DNA of 64,000 bases from Actinostola sp. cb2023 (GCA_033675265.1 JAUJYZ010000722.1:124001-188000), one strand, 5' to 3'; counted from the first letter of the stretch, positions 42,644 through 54,871 are shown. Made by a program: numbers and translations. The notes: a model not told the origin generated them from the sequence alone.

Positions 42644-43901
42644 GGTTCAATAGAATACAACATCATATTTGGTCAACCAATAATATACACAGATGATTAT
42701 GGCTGTAGTAATGGCTGTTCTTCTATGTACATCGATACAGATTTAACTGACAACAACATGGATGATGCAAGTCAACCACATCCAACAGTTGTAGGTGATA
42801 GTGGTCCTAATTCAGTTCATGCAGTTGATGGGAATTCGTTGAAAAATGCTTCTGCTGTGCACGTGGATGAACGTTTATCAATTTTCAGTATTTTAGAGGA
42901 ATTAGATTTTCCCTTTGAAAAGGAATCAGTTGAAAACAGCACTCAAGCATCAGATTCACCCACCGATGATGTTAATTCACATTCTCAAGAGATTGTGGAA
43001 AGTCACCTTTATGGAAATGACAAACACACTAGAGAGAAGCCATTTGCATGTTCTTACTGTGATAAAAAGTTTGGCCGCAAAAGCCATCTCACAACTCATC
43101 TCAGAACTCATACTGGAGAGAAGCCATTCCAATGTTCTTACTGTGATAAAAAGTTTTTCCAGAAAAACAATATGACGTCTCATCTCAGAAGTCATACTGG
43201 AGAGAAGCCATTCCAATGTTCTCACTGTGATAAAAAGTTTGGCCAGCAAATCCAGCTCACTGCTCATCTCAGAATTCATACTGGAGAGAAACCATACAAA
43301 TGTATTTCTTGTCACAAGACATTTCGGCACAAAATATCCCTTACAGGGCATCTACAAAGTCATATTGGAAATAAGCCATTCCATTGTTGTTATTGTGATA
43401 AGAAGTTTGTCTGTCTTCAAAGCCAATCTCACAACTCATCTCAGAATTCACACTGGAGAGAAGCCATTTGAATGTTCTTACTGCGATAAAAAGTTTGTCC
43501 AGAAACAGCATCTGACGTCTCATATCAACATTCATACTGGAGAGAAGCCATTTCAATGTTCTTACTGTGATAAAAAGTTTGGCCACAAAGGTCATCTCAA
43601 TGCTCATCTCATAATTCATACTGGAGAGAAGCCATTTCAATGTTCTTACTGTGATAAAAAGTTTGGCCACAAATGTCATCTCAATGATCACCTCAGAATA
43701 CATACTGGAGAGAAGCCATTCCAATGTTCTTACTGTGATAAAAAGTTTGGCTACAAAAAACATCTCACTGTTCATATCAGAATTCATACTGGAGAGAAGC
43801 CATACAAATGTATTTTTTGTGACAAGACATTTCGGTACAACATACCCCTTACAAGGCATCTACAAAGTCATACTGGAGAGAAGCAATTCCAATGTTCTTA
43901 A
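42644..43901 (+). CDS. C2H2 zinc-finger exon (about ten fingers, frameshifted)
   Basis: After the acceptor TTCATTTCAG the exon encodes an acidic linker ('GSIEYNIIFGQPIIYTDDY', later 'SIFSILEELDFPFEKESVEN') and then tandem Krüppel-type fingers. Each is 28 residues: CSYCDKKF-x5-L-x2-H-x3-H with the TGEKPF linker. Four complete fingers precede a break in the fifth, where GTCT is duplicated in tandem at 43409-43416. The first frame then stops at 43471 while fingers 5-10 continue in the other frame to the TAA at 43901. The eleventh finger is cut off after its first Cys. The protein would be a nuclear DNA-binding factor if the frame were intact. It could be a pseudogene, a polymorphic null allele or an assembly error. 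It lacks a KRAB or other vertebrate-type effector domain. Confidence 0.8.
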
Positions 43902-44045
43902 TGTAATAAAAAAAAATTGTCCAGTAAAGCCATCTCTCTTCTCATATTTCATACTGTAGAGAAGTCATACAAGAGTATTTCTTGTGAAATGACATTTTGG
44001 CACACAACATCCTTCACAAGGCATAGTAGCTGCGAGCTGTTGTGA
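43902..44045 (+). pseudogene. Decayed zinc-finger tail
   Basis: Sequence after the stop still aligns with finger units ('TGTAATAAAAAAAAATTGTC', 'CATACTGTAGAGAAGTCATA', 'GACATTTTGGCACACAAC') but has lost Cys codons and frame. The ancestral array had at least 12-13 fingers. Confidence 0.7.
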
Positions 44046-44079
44046 AATCTACAAGCTCTGAAATGCAATTTTTAGAGAT

Positions 44080-44212
44080 CTGGGTCCGGTTGTTCGAAAG
44101 CAGGTTAACGTTAACCCAGGGTTAAATATAGCTATTCTGGCAATTTGATTGGATGAGAGGCTGTATTTAACCCTGGGTTAGCGTTAACCTGCTTTCGAAC
44201 AACCGGACCCAG
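44080..44212. mobile_element. 133-bp near-perfect palindromic MITE
   Basis: 'CTGGGTCCGGTTGTTCGAAA' plus 'GCAGGTTAACGTTAACCCAG' at the left is exactly complementary to the right arm except one base. The loop is ~25 bp. 'GTTAACGTTAAC' occurs in the arm. Confidence 0.9.
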
Positions 44213-44332
44213 GAGTTGTTTTATTACAGTAACACAACAAAACTCAATTTTCAGTAAAATTGTGAGTTTATTGGACATCCAACAAAGATGCTTGGAAGAG
44301 TCTTCTTGGGTGAGCTAGTGTGTAAAACTAAC

Positions 44333-45027
44333 TCAAGTATATTAAGGCCTGACACATGGGCCTAATTAGATTAAAAATCAATATTTTCTATTTACTGAAA
44401 ACTATTCATGCTTTGGAGATAGAACTTCGCCAAAATGTTTAGTCCCCTGAGTGTGTGAAAATTTGATGTGGTTTATTGGATGTGATGGGTCACGTGACAA
44501 ATCACATGGCCACATATGTCGAAAAAATTCAGCTCAAAATGGGGTACATAGAAACTTTTCTAAGAATAATGGATCACATGTCTAAATGTTACGTTTTGAA
44601 AGGTCTTTCTAAATCCGCCTTTTAACGTTGTCCTTAATCATTAGTTATAGAGATAATTCATAAAACAGGTCACGTGACCAATCCAGTTATTTGATTATTT
44701 TTAATTTTCTCCTTAATGAAAATATGTAGACACCATTAAAAGGCGGTAATAGAAAGATATCTACCAAAGGTATTTAATGAAACATTAGTTAGTATTCTAA
44801 GAAAAGTCTCTAAGTACCCCCATTTTCGATTGAATTTTTCAACCAGCTTGACCACGTGATTTGTCACGTGACACTTCATTTGCTATTATCGCGATTAAAT
44901 TTTCACAAATTCATGGGTTTTAACATTTTGGAGAAGTTTTAGCTTCAAAGCATGAATGGTATTTAGTTTATAGAAAATAATGTGTTTATGCTAATTAGGC
45001 TCCTGTGTCAGGCCTTAATACACTTGA
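44333..45027. mobile_element. CACGTG-bearing MITE, family Z copy 3
   Basis: Ends are 'CTCAAGTATATTAAGGCCTG' and 'CAGGCCTTAATACACTTGAG'. The arms share 'GAGCCTAATTAG'-type, 'AGCATGAATGGT'-type and 'GTCACGTGACAAATCA'-type pairs (44490 against 44862). Three GTCACGTGAC palindromes are in the interior (near 44491, 44670 and 44864). Confidence 0.8.
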
Positions 45028-45509
45028 GAAGTTTCGAAAAGCGAAGAAATACAAAAAGCACCTTCAAGTTAGTAAACAATCTCAGTTCGTACATTCTCAG
45101 CGCTGTGCACGTGTTCCACTTGTGACGTCACATCACGTGACTTTACGAAAACAACCCGAACAGTCGAATCACTTTTTCGCGGATTTTTTTCGAGTTAGAG
45201 ATAACTTTTGGCAACATTTTCTCGATTTCAACAACAAGTGTAGTCTTTAAATTTGCTTTGGGTGTTTTTCTGGATTTGATAAATTATTTTCCAAAATAAA
45301 TCATATTTACGTGAGACCTTGCCTTGAACTTTTGCCGCTAAAAAAGGCAGGTTCTTTCAGTTATCAGTCAAACCGACCTCGAAGTTGAACGGTCGTGCAA
45401 ACAGTATAGGAATTAATTATATTAATTATATTATTCTTACGAGGGAGAGAGCTGAAAGGCAAGAGGGACCTACGGACAGACATATACAAGTATTTAAAAA
45501 ATATCCATA

Positions 45510-45556
45510 GGGGGGGGTTGCAACCCCCAGAACCCTCCCCCTGGATCCGCCCCTGT
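45510..45556 (-). mobile_element. Terminal fragment of a 'CAGGGGCGGATCC' element
   Basis: Reading the minus strand, 'CAGGGGCGGATCCAGGGGGA' is followed by 'GGGTTGCAACCCCC'. This end is a recurrent hAT-type MITE terminus in invertebrate genomes (recollection). No partner end was found nearby, so it is solo or truncated. Confidence 0.5.
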
Positions 45557-45841
45557 TTGAACTCAATAAGATTCATGGCCTTCAGCAAGCTAGCAAGCCA
45601 AGGTTCGAAGGCGTGACGTCTGGTTACTTCGGCCTTTCCCTCTCTACGTCATGATGACGTTTCTACATCTACATCTATCTTTATTATCCTTAAAACCATG
45701 AGTATCGCAAGGATGTTAACAAAAAAATATAAATAATATAAATAAATAAATATCATAAATGACGTTTACAATCTACAATAACATTTAAACGATATTCAAC
45801 GGACACAAGAATTCAGGAATTTATTCTACTGATAGAACCAC

Positions 45842-46027
45842 GGAAAACACTAGATCCCAATAACCAAAACCAGGTCAAGATTTGAATAACAATAGATGCC
45901 TCGTTCTACAAAGACATGTCCTTTGTAGAACGAGGCATATCTAACAATAGTTCCTATTGTTGTACAAGAGTTCCTATTGTTATTCAAATCTTGACCTGGT
46001 TTTGGTCATTGGGATCTAGTGTTTTCC
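45842..46027. mobile_element. 186-bp palindromic MITE
   Basis: 'GGAAAACACTAGATCCCAAT' and 'AACCAGGTCAAGATTTGAAT' at the left face their complements at the right, ending 'GTGTTTTCC'. The centre contains two facing 'CCTCGTTCTACAAAG' motifs. The same 'TTGAATAACAATAG' and 'GCCTCGTTCTACAAAGAG' words appear at 13765-13815. Confidence 0.85.
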
Positions 46028-46092
46028 TAGAACCACCTGTTCAAATAGTGCACAGCGTCAATATCATAATCAATTCATTAGATAACATCATC

Positions 46093-46286
46093 AATAGACC
46101 TCTTTAGCTTGTATGCAAATTGCCCATTTCAGATCATGTGATGTAAACACTGATATTCTCTGGAGAATTAGTCCTTTCAATATAAACGAATAAATTTCAG
46201 AAATATAAAGGAACAATTCTCCAGAGAATATCAGTGTTTACATGATCTGAAATGGGCAATTTGCATACAAGCTAAAGAGGTCTATT
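46093..46286. mobile_element. 194-bp palindromic MITE
   Basis: 'AATAGACCTCTTTAGCTTGT' plus 'ATGCAAATTGCCCATTTCAG' is perfectly mirrored at the right end. 'CACTGATATTCTCTGGAGAA' pairs further in. Loop about 50 bp. Confidence 0.9.
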
Positions 46287-46859
46287 TATGAACGCATGCA
46301 ACCGTTGCGTATACTATGTAATCTTCTTATTGGGTAGGACGTGGTGTACTGTATTGTAAAGGGGACTTCGTGTCCTATTATACAACACCTGCCCTATGGG
46401 CGAATCTTGGGGGAAAAAAAATAGTTGGTCGAACCTCAGAGCTCCAATCCTATTTTAGTAAATGGCTATTACCTAATCACTAGTCCAGAACTGTACCCAC
46501 CTTTCTCAATAACTATATAAATACTGCGCGCGAAAGACATTTTCAGACAATGTTTTGGTACATACTCTATTCTGTATAATAAATATAACAATAATTTCCC
46601 TTGTTACGTGCATATACGAACTGGTATCACATCATTAAAGCTTTTCCATTGGAGGAGGTGTTCTACAAACATGGTATGTATGTCACCATGGCAACACGAA
46701 TGGGACATAACTACCTCGGACAGGAGATATACCTAACTCGAACAGTTATATAAATATGTAAATAAAATATTCTTATTTATTATTTTACCAGCTTAAATAA
46801 TGCCTTTCAATAGGAAATTATCTATAAAACAATGTTATTATATTTAAAAGGGAGAAAAA

Positions 46860-47125
46860 AAAGTAAAAAAAAGTGTCGTGACTGGGACTCGAACTTGCGA
46901 CCCCAAGTTTGAAATGAGAAAAGCATGCCGGGAAATTATTCAAAAAACGACCATACATCCAGACATTAATGCTGAGTCACTGTATGTTACGTATAGGATG
47001 AAGATTTCGACCCCATCCGCGCTATCGAGCAGTACATCAATCAACTTAGCATTCAAAGAGGGAAGGAGCAGTCGGATCCTAAGCCATCAAGAACTGTCCC
47101 TGCTAAGCTATTGAGCCCGCTTACT
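46860..47125 (-). mobile_element. SINE-like dispersed repeat, copy 2
   Basis: The minus strand carries 'GATAGCGCGGATGGGGTC', 'GAAATCTTCATCCTATACG' and 'TAACATACAGTGACTCAGC' as in 30570-30740. Downstream on this strand is a tRNA T-arm-like 'GCAAGTTCGAGTCCCAGTC' followed by a T-run terminator-like CTTTTTTTT. A complete tRNA cloverleaf could not be drawn. Confidence 0.5.
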
Positions 47126-48087
47126 GATTTGGACGACAAGTTTAGCTAGTCTATCTGAACAATGGTCATTGTTGTGCAAATTCGATGCCTGAAGTCCTGA
47201 GGGAAAGCGCAACTAATGAGTGTTTATTGTCACATTACAAAGATCTTAATGAACTTGTTGTGTCTACAGATCTTGTAAAAAAAGACGCATGCCTTTCATT
47301 GTGTTACTATCATTCCCTAAGGTTTAGTTTTATGATAATTCTGATCAAACGAAATGTTCTTTACCGCAGATGTTGATCTCGAGATTTGGGCTCACGAACA
47401 TTCGTATGAAAGACGTCTCTAGCCCATCTATAATCACAAGGTAAGATAAACTTGATCAGGATTTGTGCAATGAAATTGTCAGTTCTCTGTATCACTGACG
47501 CCTTCAAAGTCAACTGCAGTGATTTCCTCAACTTTGTACGAAGCGTTTGGTTTCTCTGGACAATTTAGCACTGAGAGAGTTACTCCTTGAAATAGCAAGA
47601 ATATAGACGAGCCGCCTCTAAGAGGAAGAGTTTCGATGCCTGCGTGTACATTAGAGCGGTTATTCACTCTTGCGCTTCGCACAGGATTTCTTGAGAATAG
47701 AAAATGGCTGGCAGGCTGGCAACTTTAGGATGATAAGAAGGAATAAAGAGCCCCTACCGTCAGACCGACCTCTATGTGAAAGTATCACTGAAGTGTCGGT
47801 TGAAAATAGAGCGACTAATTTTAAGCGACAAAACTGAATCCCCGTTTTCAATTGGTTCGCCAGTCGGCTGTTTGATAGTGTGTTATTTACTTTTATTACT
47901 CATAACGCTTTATATATACGTACAATGGATCTTTACAAGAACCTTATACAAACCCATGTGCGCCTGTTCACATAACAACGGGGTCAGCGGTAAATAAGTT
48001 AATGTGTTTTCAATGTTTGACCTTTTGGCAGAATAATGTATATGGGGTTTTATTAGCTAGATACTCTGACCATCTAGTACAAATCGT
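47126..48087. other. Intergenic, no feature seen
   Basis: No supported gene; short open frames only. The unassigned stretch 46287-46859 is likewise without recognisable features. Confidence 0.4.
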
Positions 48088-49080
48088 GATACTCACTGGA
48101 AGTAGTCCTCAATGCTGCTAAACATCTACATAGAAGCGGCAAAATTACGAAGCTTGATCATGCAAACGGCTTTTCACTAACTAATTTATGTGTATATCCG
48201 GCTAAATTAAAACCAGCCAATCAATACATGCAACGTTAATCCATAGGCATACAAAATAAACACACAGTGCGTGAGTCATGTCCGTGTATTCGATTTGCTG
48301 GTACGTTGATATATTTGCCGTTTTTAGTACCGGCATGGAGGACTACTTCTAGTGAACATCGTTACTAACATATCCGGCAAGGTATGTTTTAAAACATGGT
48401 GACTCCATAACGATGTATACGTCATCAGCATACGCCGGTCGTTGATGTCCGTTCAAATCACTCAGTTTATATCTATGAGCTAAACTGAACAGTTTGATCT
48501 GTCTTTATACAGAAGTAGCAACATCGAGGAGAAGCTTACGACACTAGTGTAAGAGAGGCAAGCAAAGAGAACGCCGAAATGCCGTAAGGACATACAAAGC
48601 CAGTTTTAATAACGACGGTTCATGTTTACTAATAATTAACTAATCAACTAATAATTTACTACATAATTTGTCTAGATATTTCGCAAGTTACTCAGTTTAT
48701 TTCATTGAAACGGTTCTATCATTGCTTAAGACATTAGCTCTGTGCTTTTGATTTGATACCTTATATGCGTATTCATTATGAATATACTACCCGCGCGCGC
48801 GGTTTCACAAACCGGTTTCGACCATGAGTGTTAGAATGTTGGTGCGGCTGTTCATTGGAAAAGAAACCACACTAAAATATGAGAGAAAAATACTTCTAAC
48901 GTAAATAGGGAAACACATCACAACAAGTTTTTAAAGATATATGTGTAGAAAATAAGAGAAAAAACGTTATCCGTGTAATAACCTCTATTTTTAAACATTT
49001 TAAAATATATGACGTTTTTCGTTGAAGTTATTTCTATAAACTTTACTTATAGAATACGAGCAAATCTAGCCAGTTGGTTT
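48088..49080 (+). repeat. Segmental duplication, copy 1 (~1 kb)
   Basis: From 'GATACTCACTGGAAGTAGT' to 'TTTACTTATAGAATA', collinear with 50498-51410. Shared landmarks: 'CATCTACATAGAAGCGGCAA', 'CATGCAACGTTAATCCATAG', 'GAGGAGAAGCTTACGACACT', 'ATGAGAGAAAAATACTTCTA'. They differ by substitutions and indels. Confidence 0.85.
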
Positions 49081-49495
49081 CTACTAATAATAGAGCAAAT
49101 CTAGCCAGTTGGTTTCTAACGCCTTCCAAACTAATTTGCGCTTTTCCAAAAAAGCAATATTTCGTGGAATAAGACATAAAACACTATGAAAAACGCTATT
49201 TTTTTGTTATAAATAATAGGACTTCAACGAAAATGTACATTTCTCTGAAAAGTATTCATCTTTAGCAAGGAATTTTGTTAAATATTTATTCACAATACCA
49301 AGCAACATTTCCACTGAAATATGTTATTTTATTAAATTCTTCACTACGGTTATAGAGGATTACTCGTAATAAGAAAAATGCTACAACTACCTACGTAAGT
49401 AATAGTAAGTTCTGAAGGAAATTAAAAAAATCATACGAGTATAGATTTTGTTCGCCGAACACCCAATTTCTTCCGAGACGTATTGTAATTATTCA

Positions 49496-49640
49496 TCAAG
49501 TTCACTAAAAGGGTCCGAATTTCGGAACCTTTTTGGTTGTTCCGAGTATTTCAGCTCATTCACTAGGTTCACTAAAAAGGTCCGAATTTCGGAACCCTTT
49601 TGGTTGTTCCGAGTATTTCAGCTCACTAGGTTCACTGACT
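49496..49640 (+). repeat. 67-bp tandem repeat, inverted counterpart at 51655-51815
   Basis: Units 'GGTTCACTAAAAGGGTCCGA' plus 'ATTTCGGAACC' plus 'GGTTGTTCCGAGTATTTCAG' start near 49499 and 49566, with a partial third. The reverse complement occurs as 2-3 units of the same 67-bp period at 51655-51815. Each unit includes GGTCCGAATTTCGGAACC, a near palindrome. Confidence 0.85.
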
Positions 49641-49739
49641 GCTTGATACATTCGGCTCTTGTGCAGTATATCATCATCATATACGGTGACGTAAGTAAGT
49701 AAGTACTAGTAATAATAATAACAATAATAATTTAGTAGA

Positions 49740-50163
<424 letters not shown>

Positions 50164-50302
50164 GAACACAAGTCATAATACTATAAATAAATAACATAAT
50201 TCATTTGCTGATCTGTTGTATTCATCGACTTCATCTCTCATTGATCAGCAAGATAAATTAAAACATGTATAACTTGATAATACACGATTTTGGTAGTCAT
50301 CT

Positions 50303-51012
50303 ACCCAGACGTTCTCTTTGCCTCTCTCAGTACACTAGTGTCGTAAGCTTCTTCTCGATGTTGCTACATCTGTATAAAGACGGATCAAACTCAGTTAATC
50401 AACGACCGGCATGCATGACAATATAGCATGGAGTTGATCGGCGCTGGTATACATAGGTATACATCGTTATATTGATGATCCTGTATATTTTCGTATAAAC
50501 TGATACTCACTGGAAGTAGTGCTCAATGCTGCTATACCAAACATCTACATAGAAGCGGCAAAATTACGAAGCTAAGAGCATGCAAACGGTTTTTCACTAG
50601 CTAATTAATGTGTATATCCGGCTAAATTCAAATCAGCCAATCAATACATGCAACGTTAATCCATAGGCATACAAAATACTGAAACACACACTCGGTGCGT
50701 GAGTCATGTTCGTGTATTCGATTTGCTGGTACGTTGATCTATTTGCCGTTTTTAGTTCCAGCATGGAGGACTACTTCTAGTGAACATCGTTACTAACATA
50801 TATCCAGGTATGTGACTCCGTAACAATGTATATACCATTGCCGATCAAACTCCATTATCATCAGCATACGCCGGTCGTTGATGTCCGGTCAAATTACTCA
50901 GTTTATATCCATGAGCTAAACGGAACAGATTGATCTGTCTTTATACAGAAGTAGCAACATCGAGGAGAAGCTTACGACACTAGTGTGAGAGAGGCAAAGA
51001 AAGAGAACGCCG
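50303..51012. mobile_element. 710-bp inverted-repeat unit
   Basis: 'GTTCTCTTTGCCTCTCTCA' then 'CACTAGTGTCGTAAGCTTCT' and 'GATGTTGCTAC' at the left face 'GTAGCAACATC', 'AGAAGCTTACGACACTAGTG' and 'GAGAGGCAAAGAAAGAGAAC' at the right. Copy 1 of the segmental duplication contains only the right-arm version. Confidence 0.65.
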
Positions 51013-51420
51013 AAATGCCGTAATGACATACAAAGCCAGTTTTAAAAACGACGGTTCATGTTTACTAATAATTAACTAATCAACTAATAATTTACTACAT
51101 AATTTGTCTAGCTATTTCGCAAGTTACTCAGTTTATTTCATTGGAACGGTTTAAGACATAGCTGTCGCGCGGTTTACAAACCGTTTTCGACCAGTGTTTG
51201 TTGCGGCTGTTCATTGGAAGAGAAAACACACTAAAATATGAGAGAAAAATACTTCTAAAGTAAATAGGGAAACACACAACAAGTTTTTAAATATATATGT
51301 GTGTAGAAAATAAGAGAAAAAACGCTATCCGTGTAATAACCTCTATTTAACTGTATGTATTTGACGTTTTCGTCGAAGTTAATTTCTAACTTTACTTATA
51401 GAATAAGAGCATATGTAGTC
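50498..51420 (+). repeat. Segmental duplication, copy 2 (~0.9 kb)
   Basis: Direct copy of 48088-49080 with several deletions (for example 'AACGGTTTAAGACATAGCTG' where copy 1 has ~60 bp more). Confidence 0.85.
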
Positions 51421-52010
51421 AGGAATTTCAGAAAACATTTTCAGCTCAGCTAGCCCAGTTGATTTCCAGTAACTAATGTGTTCATCAAGTGTAAATAAAC
51501 TGCAAATAAACGCAATTCCAATGTATATCTGCAAATCCTGGTTGCATCTTAACAGCATACAACTAACTTTGTAACACACTTTAGTGTATTTTCGTGTCGT
51601 ATTTTTAAAATTAAATGGTTTACAAAAGGGCTGCAGAATTTCTGCAGAAAACGAATGGGCGGAAATACTCGGAGCAACCAAAAGGGTTCCGAAATTCAAA
51701 CCCTTTTAGTGAACCTAGTGAATGGGCTGAAATACTCGGATCAACCAAAAGGGTTCCGAAATTTGGACCCTTTTAGTGAACCTAGTGAATTGGCTGAAAT
51801 ACTCGGAATGGCGTAACGATTTTGTGTTTTTCATCAGAAACAAAATTTCTGTAGTCCGTGTCCAATGGAATCTTACGGATCTTTTATTTTTTCGTTGAGG
51901 TTATAGTACTGTTGAAGACGGAAGGATATTTTTTTCAGTGACATTTAATGGAGAATAAACGGCGTTTTTTTTTACATTTTGGAAAAGCGCAAATTAGTTT
52001 GGAAGGCGTT

Positions 52011-53815
52011 TAAACTTTAGTAACATCAGTAGGATAATTGAAGTTAAGTCTACATGATCATAATCATGTGTATAACATGACGGCAATCAAATGGTGGAGT
52101 AATAAACGTGAATAAAAATACGTACAGAAAAATGTTTCAGTATTAAAACCTTACGTACAATGTTCATGCCAACACCTTGTAGGCACCCTTCAGTCACGAT
52201 CAACGTACTGTGAACACGTTTTATAGATCGGGTTTTATAGATCGGCCCTCAAACCTCCGTTTTTGATATAGAACTGTTTATCAGTAATTTTGTCTTTCAG
52301 TCTTCACTGAATACAATGCGCAAATGTATTTCTCCTTCAGCATATTTATTCACATGACTTACCACATATCTTCTGTAATAGCCGGGCCCATTTAGAGGAA
52401 AAGGTTTGAATTAATCGCCTGGAATACATGCCTCCCCAACCCCTCCCCTTACTGCGGCGCTGTCACGTGCAAATGAAAACTACTTGTAAAGACGATTTTA
52501 CAGAACAAATAGTCTCTATAGTCATGTCCACGTATCTCAAGAACACATTACAGAAGTTATTGTCTGCTATAGACGCAGTATTTATGCTGTTGATATTTAC
52601 TGTATTCGTGAACTGCCCGCGATGAAAGTGGTTGAGTAATTCGTGGAAGTAAAATGGCTATTGAAATTTGTACGCGGAAGATAGAAAGGCACAAACTTAT
52701 AAATTCGATATATTGGCCTCTATGATATATTACATCCTGTACGGTGTGATAAATTCTTCCAATTTTAAATATAAAATAAGCAAATACGAAGAGTTAGAAA
52801 GTATATTCTCTGACAAAGAAACTATATGCAACCACTTAGCGGCTGTTGAGAATTATTGGAATAATCAGAGCGAAAACAAATTCCGGCCAAAACACTTAAC
52901 TTAATGAGTCGCGATCGCTACCTACTTATATCAATAATATTCCCAAAAGTATGTGCTTCCAAGCTTCATACAACCAACAACGAACGAGGAATTCCAAAAT
53001 ATAGTTTCTGACAAAGGAACTACGCAACCGCTAGTCAGTGTGGCTGATTAGGAAAATTATAGAGCGACAAAAAAAAATATCCGCCCAGACACTCAGCGTA
53101 ATGTCTGGCTTCTTCACCACGCAATTAGTTGAACATCAGTTGTAATTACTCGGGCCCTTCCGAAGGAAGCCCGAGTTATAAAATGCGTTTTTCGGTAGTA
53201 GTAGTAGTTTTGTTCGGCTAAAGAATGACGAAAGTATGCGACGTATTTAATCGTATCGAGTTTCAAGATTACTCAGCAGATAAGAAAAAAACAAACGACA
53301 CACAGGACTCAAGAATATTTTAAACTTAGTTTTGAAAGCAGCTGTAGATCTTCAAGCTATTAAAGGTCAGGATTCTAGTTCATCGTTCAATGACTAGAAG
53401 TGGTAGAAGGACTAGAAGCTCGCTTAAAATATATTTAACAAATACAAACGTGAGGGCGTTATCAGAACCATCTGACCTATGCAACCTCAAGACGTATCAT
53501 TTTCAATAACTCATGATGAATGTTTATTTTATTCCACGTTTGAAAAATTCACAAGGAAAAGGAATCGTAAAAATCGTACTTCAAAACTACATCAAAGCAA
53601 AGGCGAGAAAGGTCAATGTTCGAAAATCCGTGTTCTTTTCAGTACGATGACAGTTGTATGATCCTTGTCTGAGTCATACATTTATTACGCGATCTAATTT
53701 TAGAACCGCCACGTTAAGCGCTATTTAAAACAGAATGTCCACGCTCAAAACAGGTCAGTGAACGGCAAAAATACAATCGAAATCAAAACGTCATTAGATT
53801 TCAGGGATCTGTTAC
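52011..53815. other. Intergenic, no feature seen
   Basis: Open frames of 60-78 residues at 52428-52904 and 53479-53661 have no recognisable domain or splice context. A short GC hairpin TCGGGCCCTTCC/GGAAGCCCGA is at 53150-53174. Confidence 0.4.
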
Positions 53816-53817
53816 AG

Positions 53818-54315
53818 AAGAAGACGCTCAATGAGCGTATAGTCGGGTATTTAATATGACAATGATAGTTGCGTGACAAGAAAGATTATTTGTATCGATG
53901 AGTATCGATAAAGATCTCCGATTGTTCGAAGTACGTATATCATATGTTTTCAAACGTACTTGAGGTCACTTGAGGTTGCATATTGATTGCGCCAGAAACG
54001 GGTCGAATAGTTTTATTCGACGTTCGAACCGTAACTCGAACCCGAACTCGATTCCAAACTCGACGTTTCGGGATCTGAAGCTAGAGAGCGGGCCTTTACA
54101 CGAACTCATCAAAATCAAATCAATTGAACTCAAAGTCAAAAGGTAATCAAATGAACTCAAAGTCAAAGGCAAATCAAATGAACTCGACACATACATGTAT
54201 ATACATAGTCTCCCTCGTCACGCAACTGTCAGTCATTGTCAGGTCTCTCCTCACGCAAATGACATTGTCCTTGTCATAAGCCCGAGTGTACGCTCATTGA
54301 GCGTCTTGTTATTAT
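53818..54315. mobile_element. ~500-bp TIR element
   Basis: 'AAGACGCTCAATGAGCGTA' at 53820 faces 'TACGCTCATTGAGCGTCTT' at 54289-54307. 'ATGACAATGATAGTTGCGTG' faces 'CACGCAACTGTCAGTCATTG'. The TIR itself contains the palindrome CGCTCAATGAGCG. A ~30-bp three-unit repeat ('AATCAAATGAACTCAAAGTC') is at 54105-54190. Confidence 0.7.
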
Positions 54316-54655
54316 TATTATCAGCTCAATTATTTGTCATTTTACAGAGTGAAAGTATCTTCATTGGTCTGTACTGTAGTTTGTCAGTTTAATCAGGGAT
54401 AGGATTGGAATCCCACCATTCATCTGTAGTCGACCTAACTATAAACGTAGCAACGCGCTGATTCAAGAGAATTAAATACCTTTTTTGCATATAATAACAT
54501 AACAGTGACTCGTAAACAGTGAAATAGCATCAAAAAATGGTTCGTTTGCACATACACTGTTTTCTATCATGGCGTACATCAAGTACTTTAATTATTACAT
54601 CAGTCATTCATACAAAACGTGTCTGGGAACGAGAATATTTTGTGAGTTTAAGAAT

Positions 54656-54871
54656 ACAGTTGAACCTCCGGTTGCGACCATTCTGGTAAGCGACCACCTC
54701 TCCTATAAGCGACCAGTATTCCAAAATACCAAAAATTATTATTATTATTATTATTAAAATTCAGTTCCAAGTCAAATCACTATAGTTGGAACCTCTCGTA
54801 AGCAACCACCTCTCGTAAGCGACCACTAAGCTTGACATTTTGGGTGGTCGCTTAATGGAGGTTCGACTGTA
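54656..54871. mobile_element. 216-bp MITE ('AAGCGACCAC' family)
   Basis: 'ACAGTTGAACCTCCGG' and 'TAAGCGACCACCTCTC' at the left face 'GGTGGTCGCTTAATGGAGGT' plus 'TCGACTGT' at the right. (ATT)n is in the middle. 'GTAGTTTGTCAGTTTAA' occurs at 54375-54391 and right after the element at 54870-54886. Another start, 'ACAGTCGAACCTCCGG', is at 54935. Confidence 0.75.

Noticed and set aside
42977..43859. Antisense frames with repeating 'WLLSSMNSEM' peptides
   Set aside because: Mirror images of the tandem zinc-finger repeat; periodicity alone explains them.
46870..46945. tRNA gene on the minus strand (T-arm-like GTTCGAGTCCC)
   Set aside because: No acceptor-stem pairing, A box or anticodon arm could be placed. 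It is better explained as part of a SINE-like repeat.
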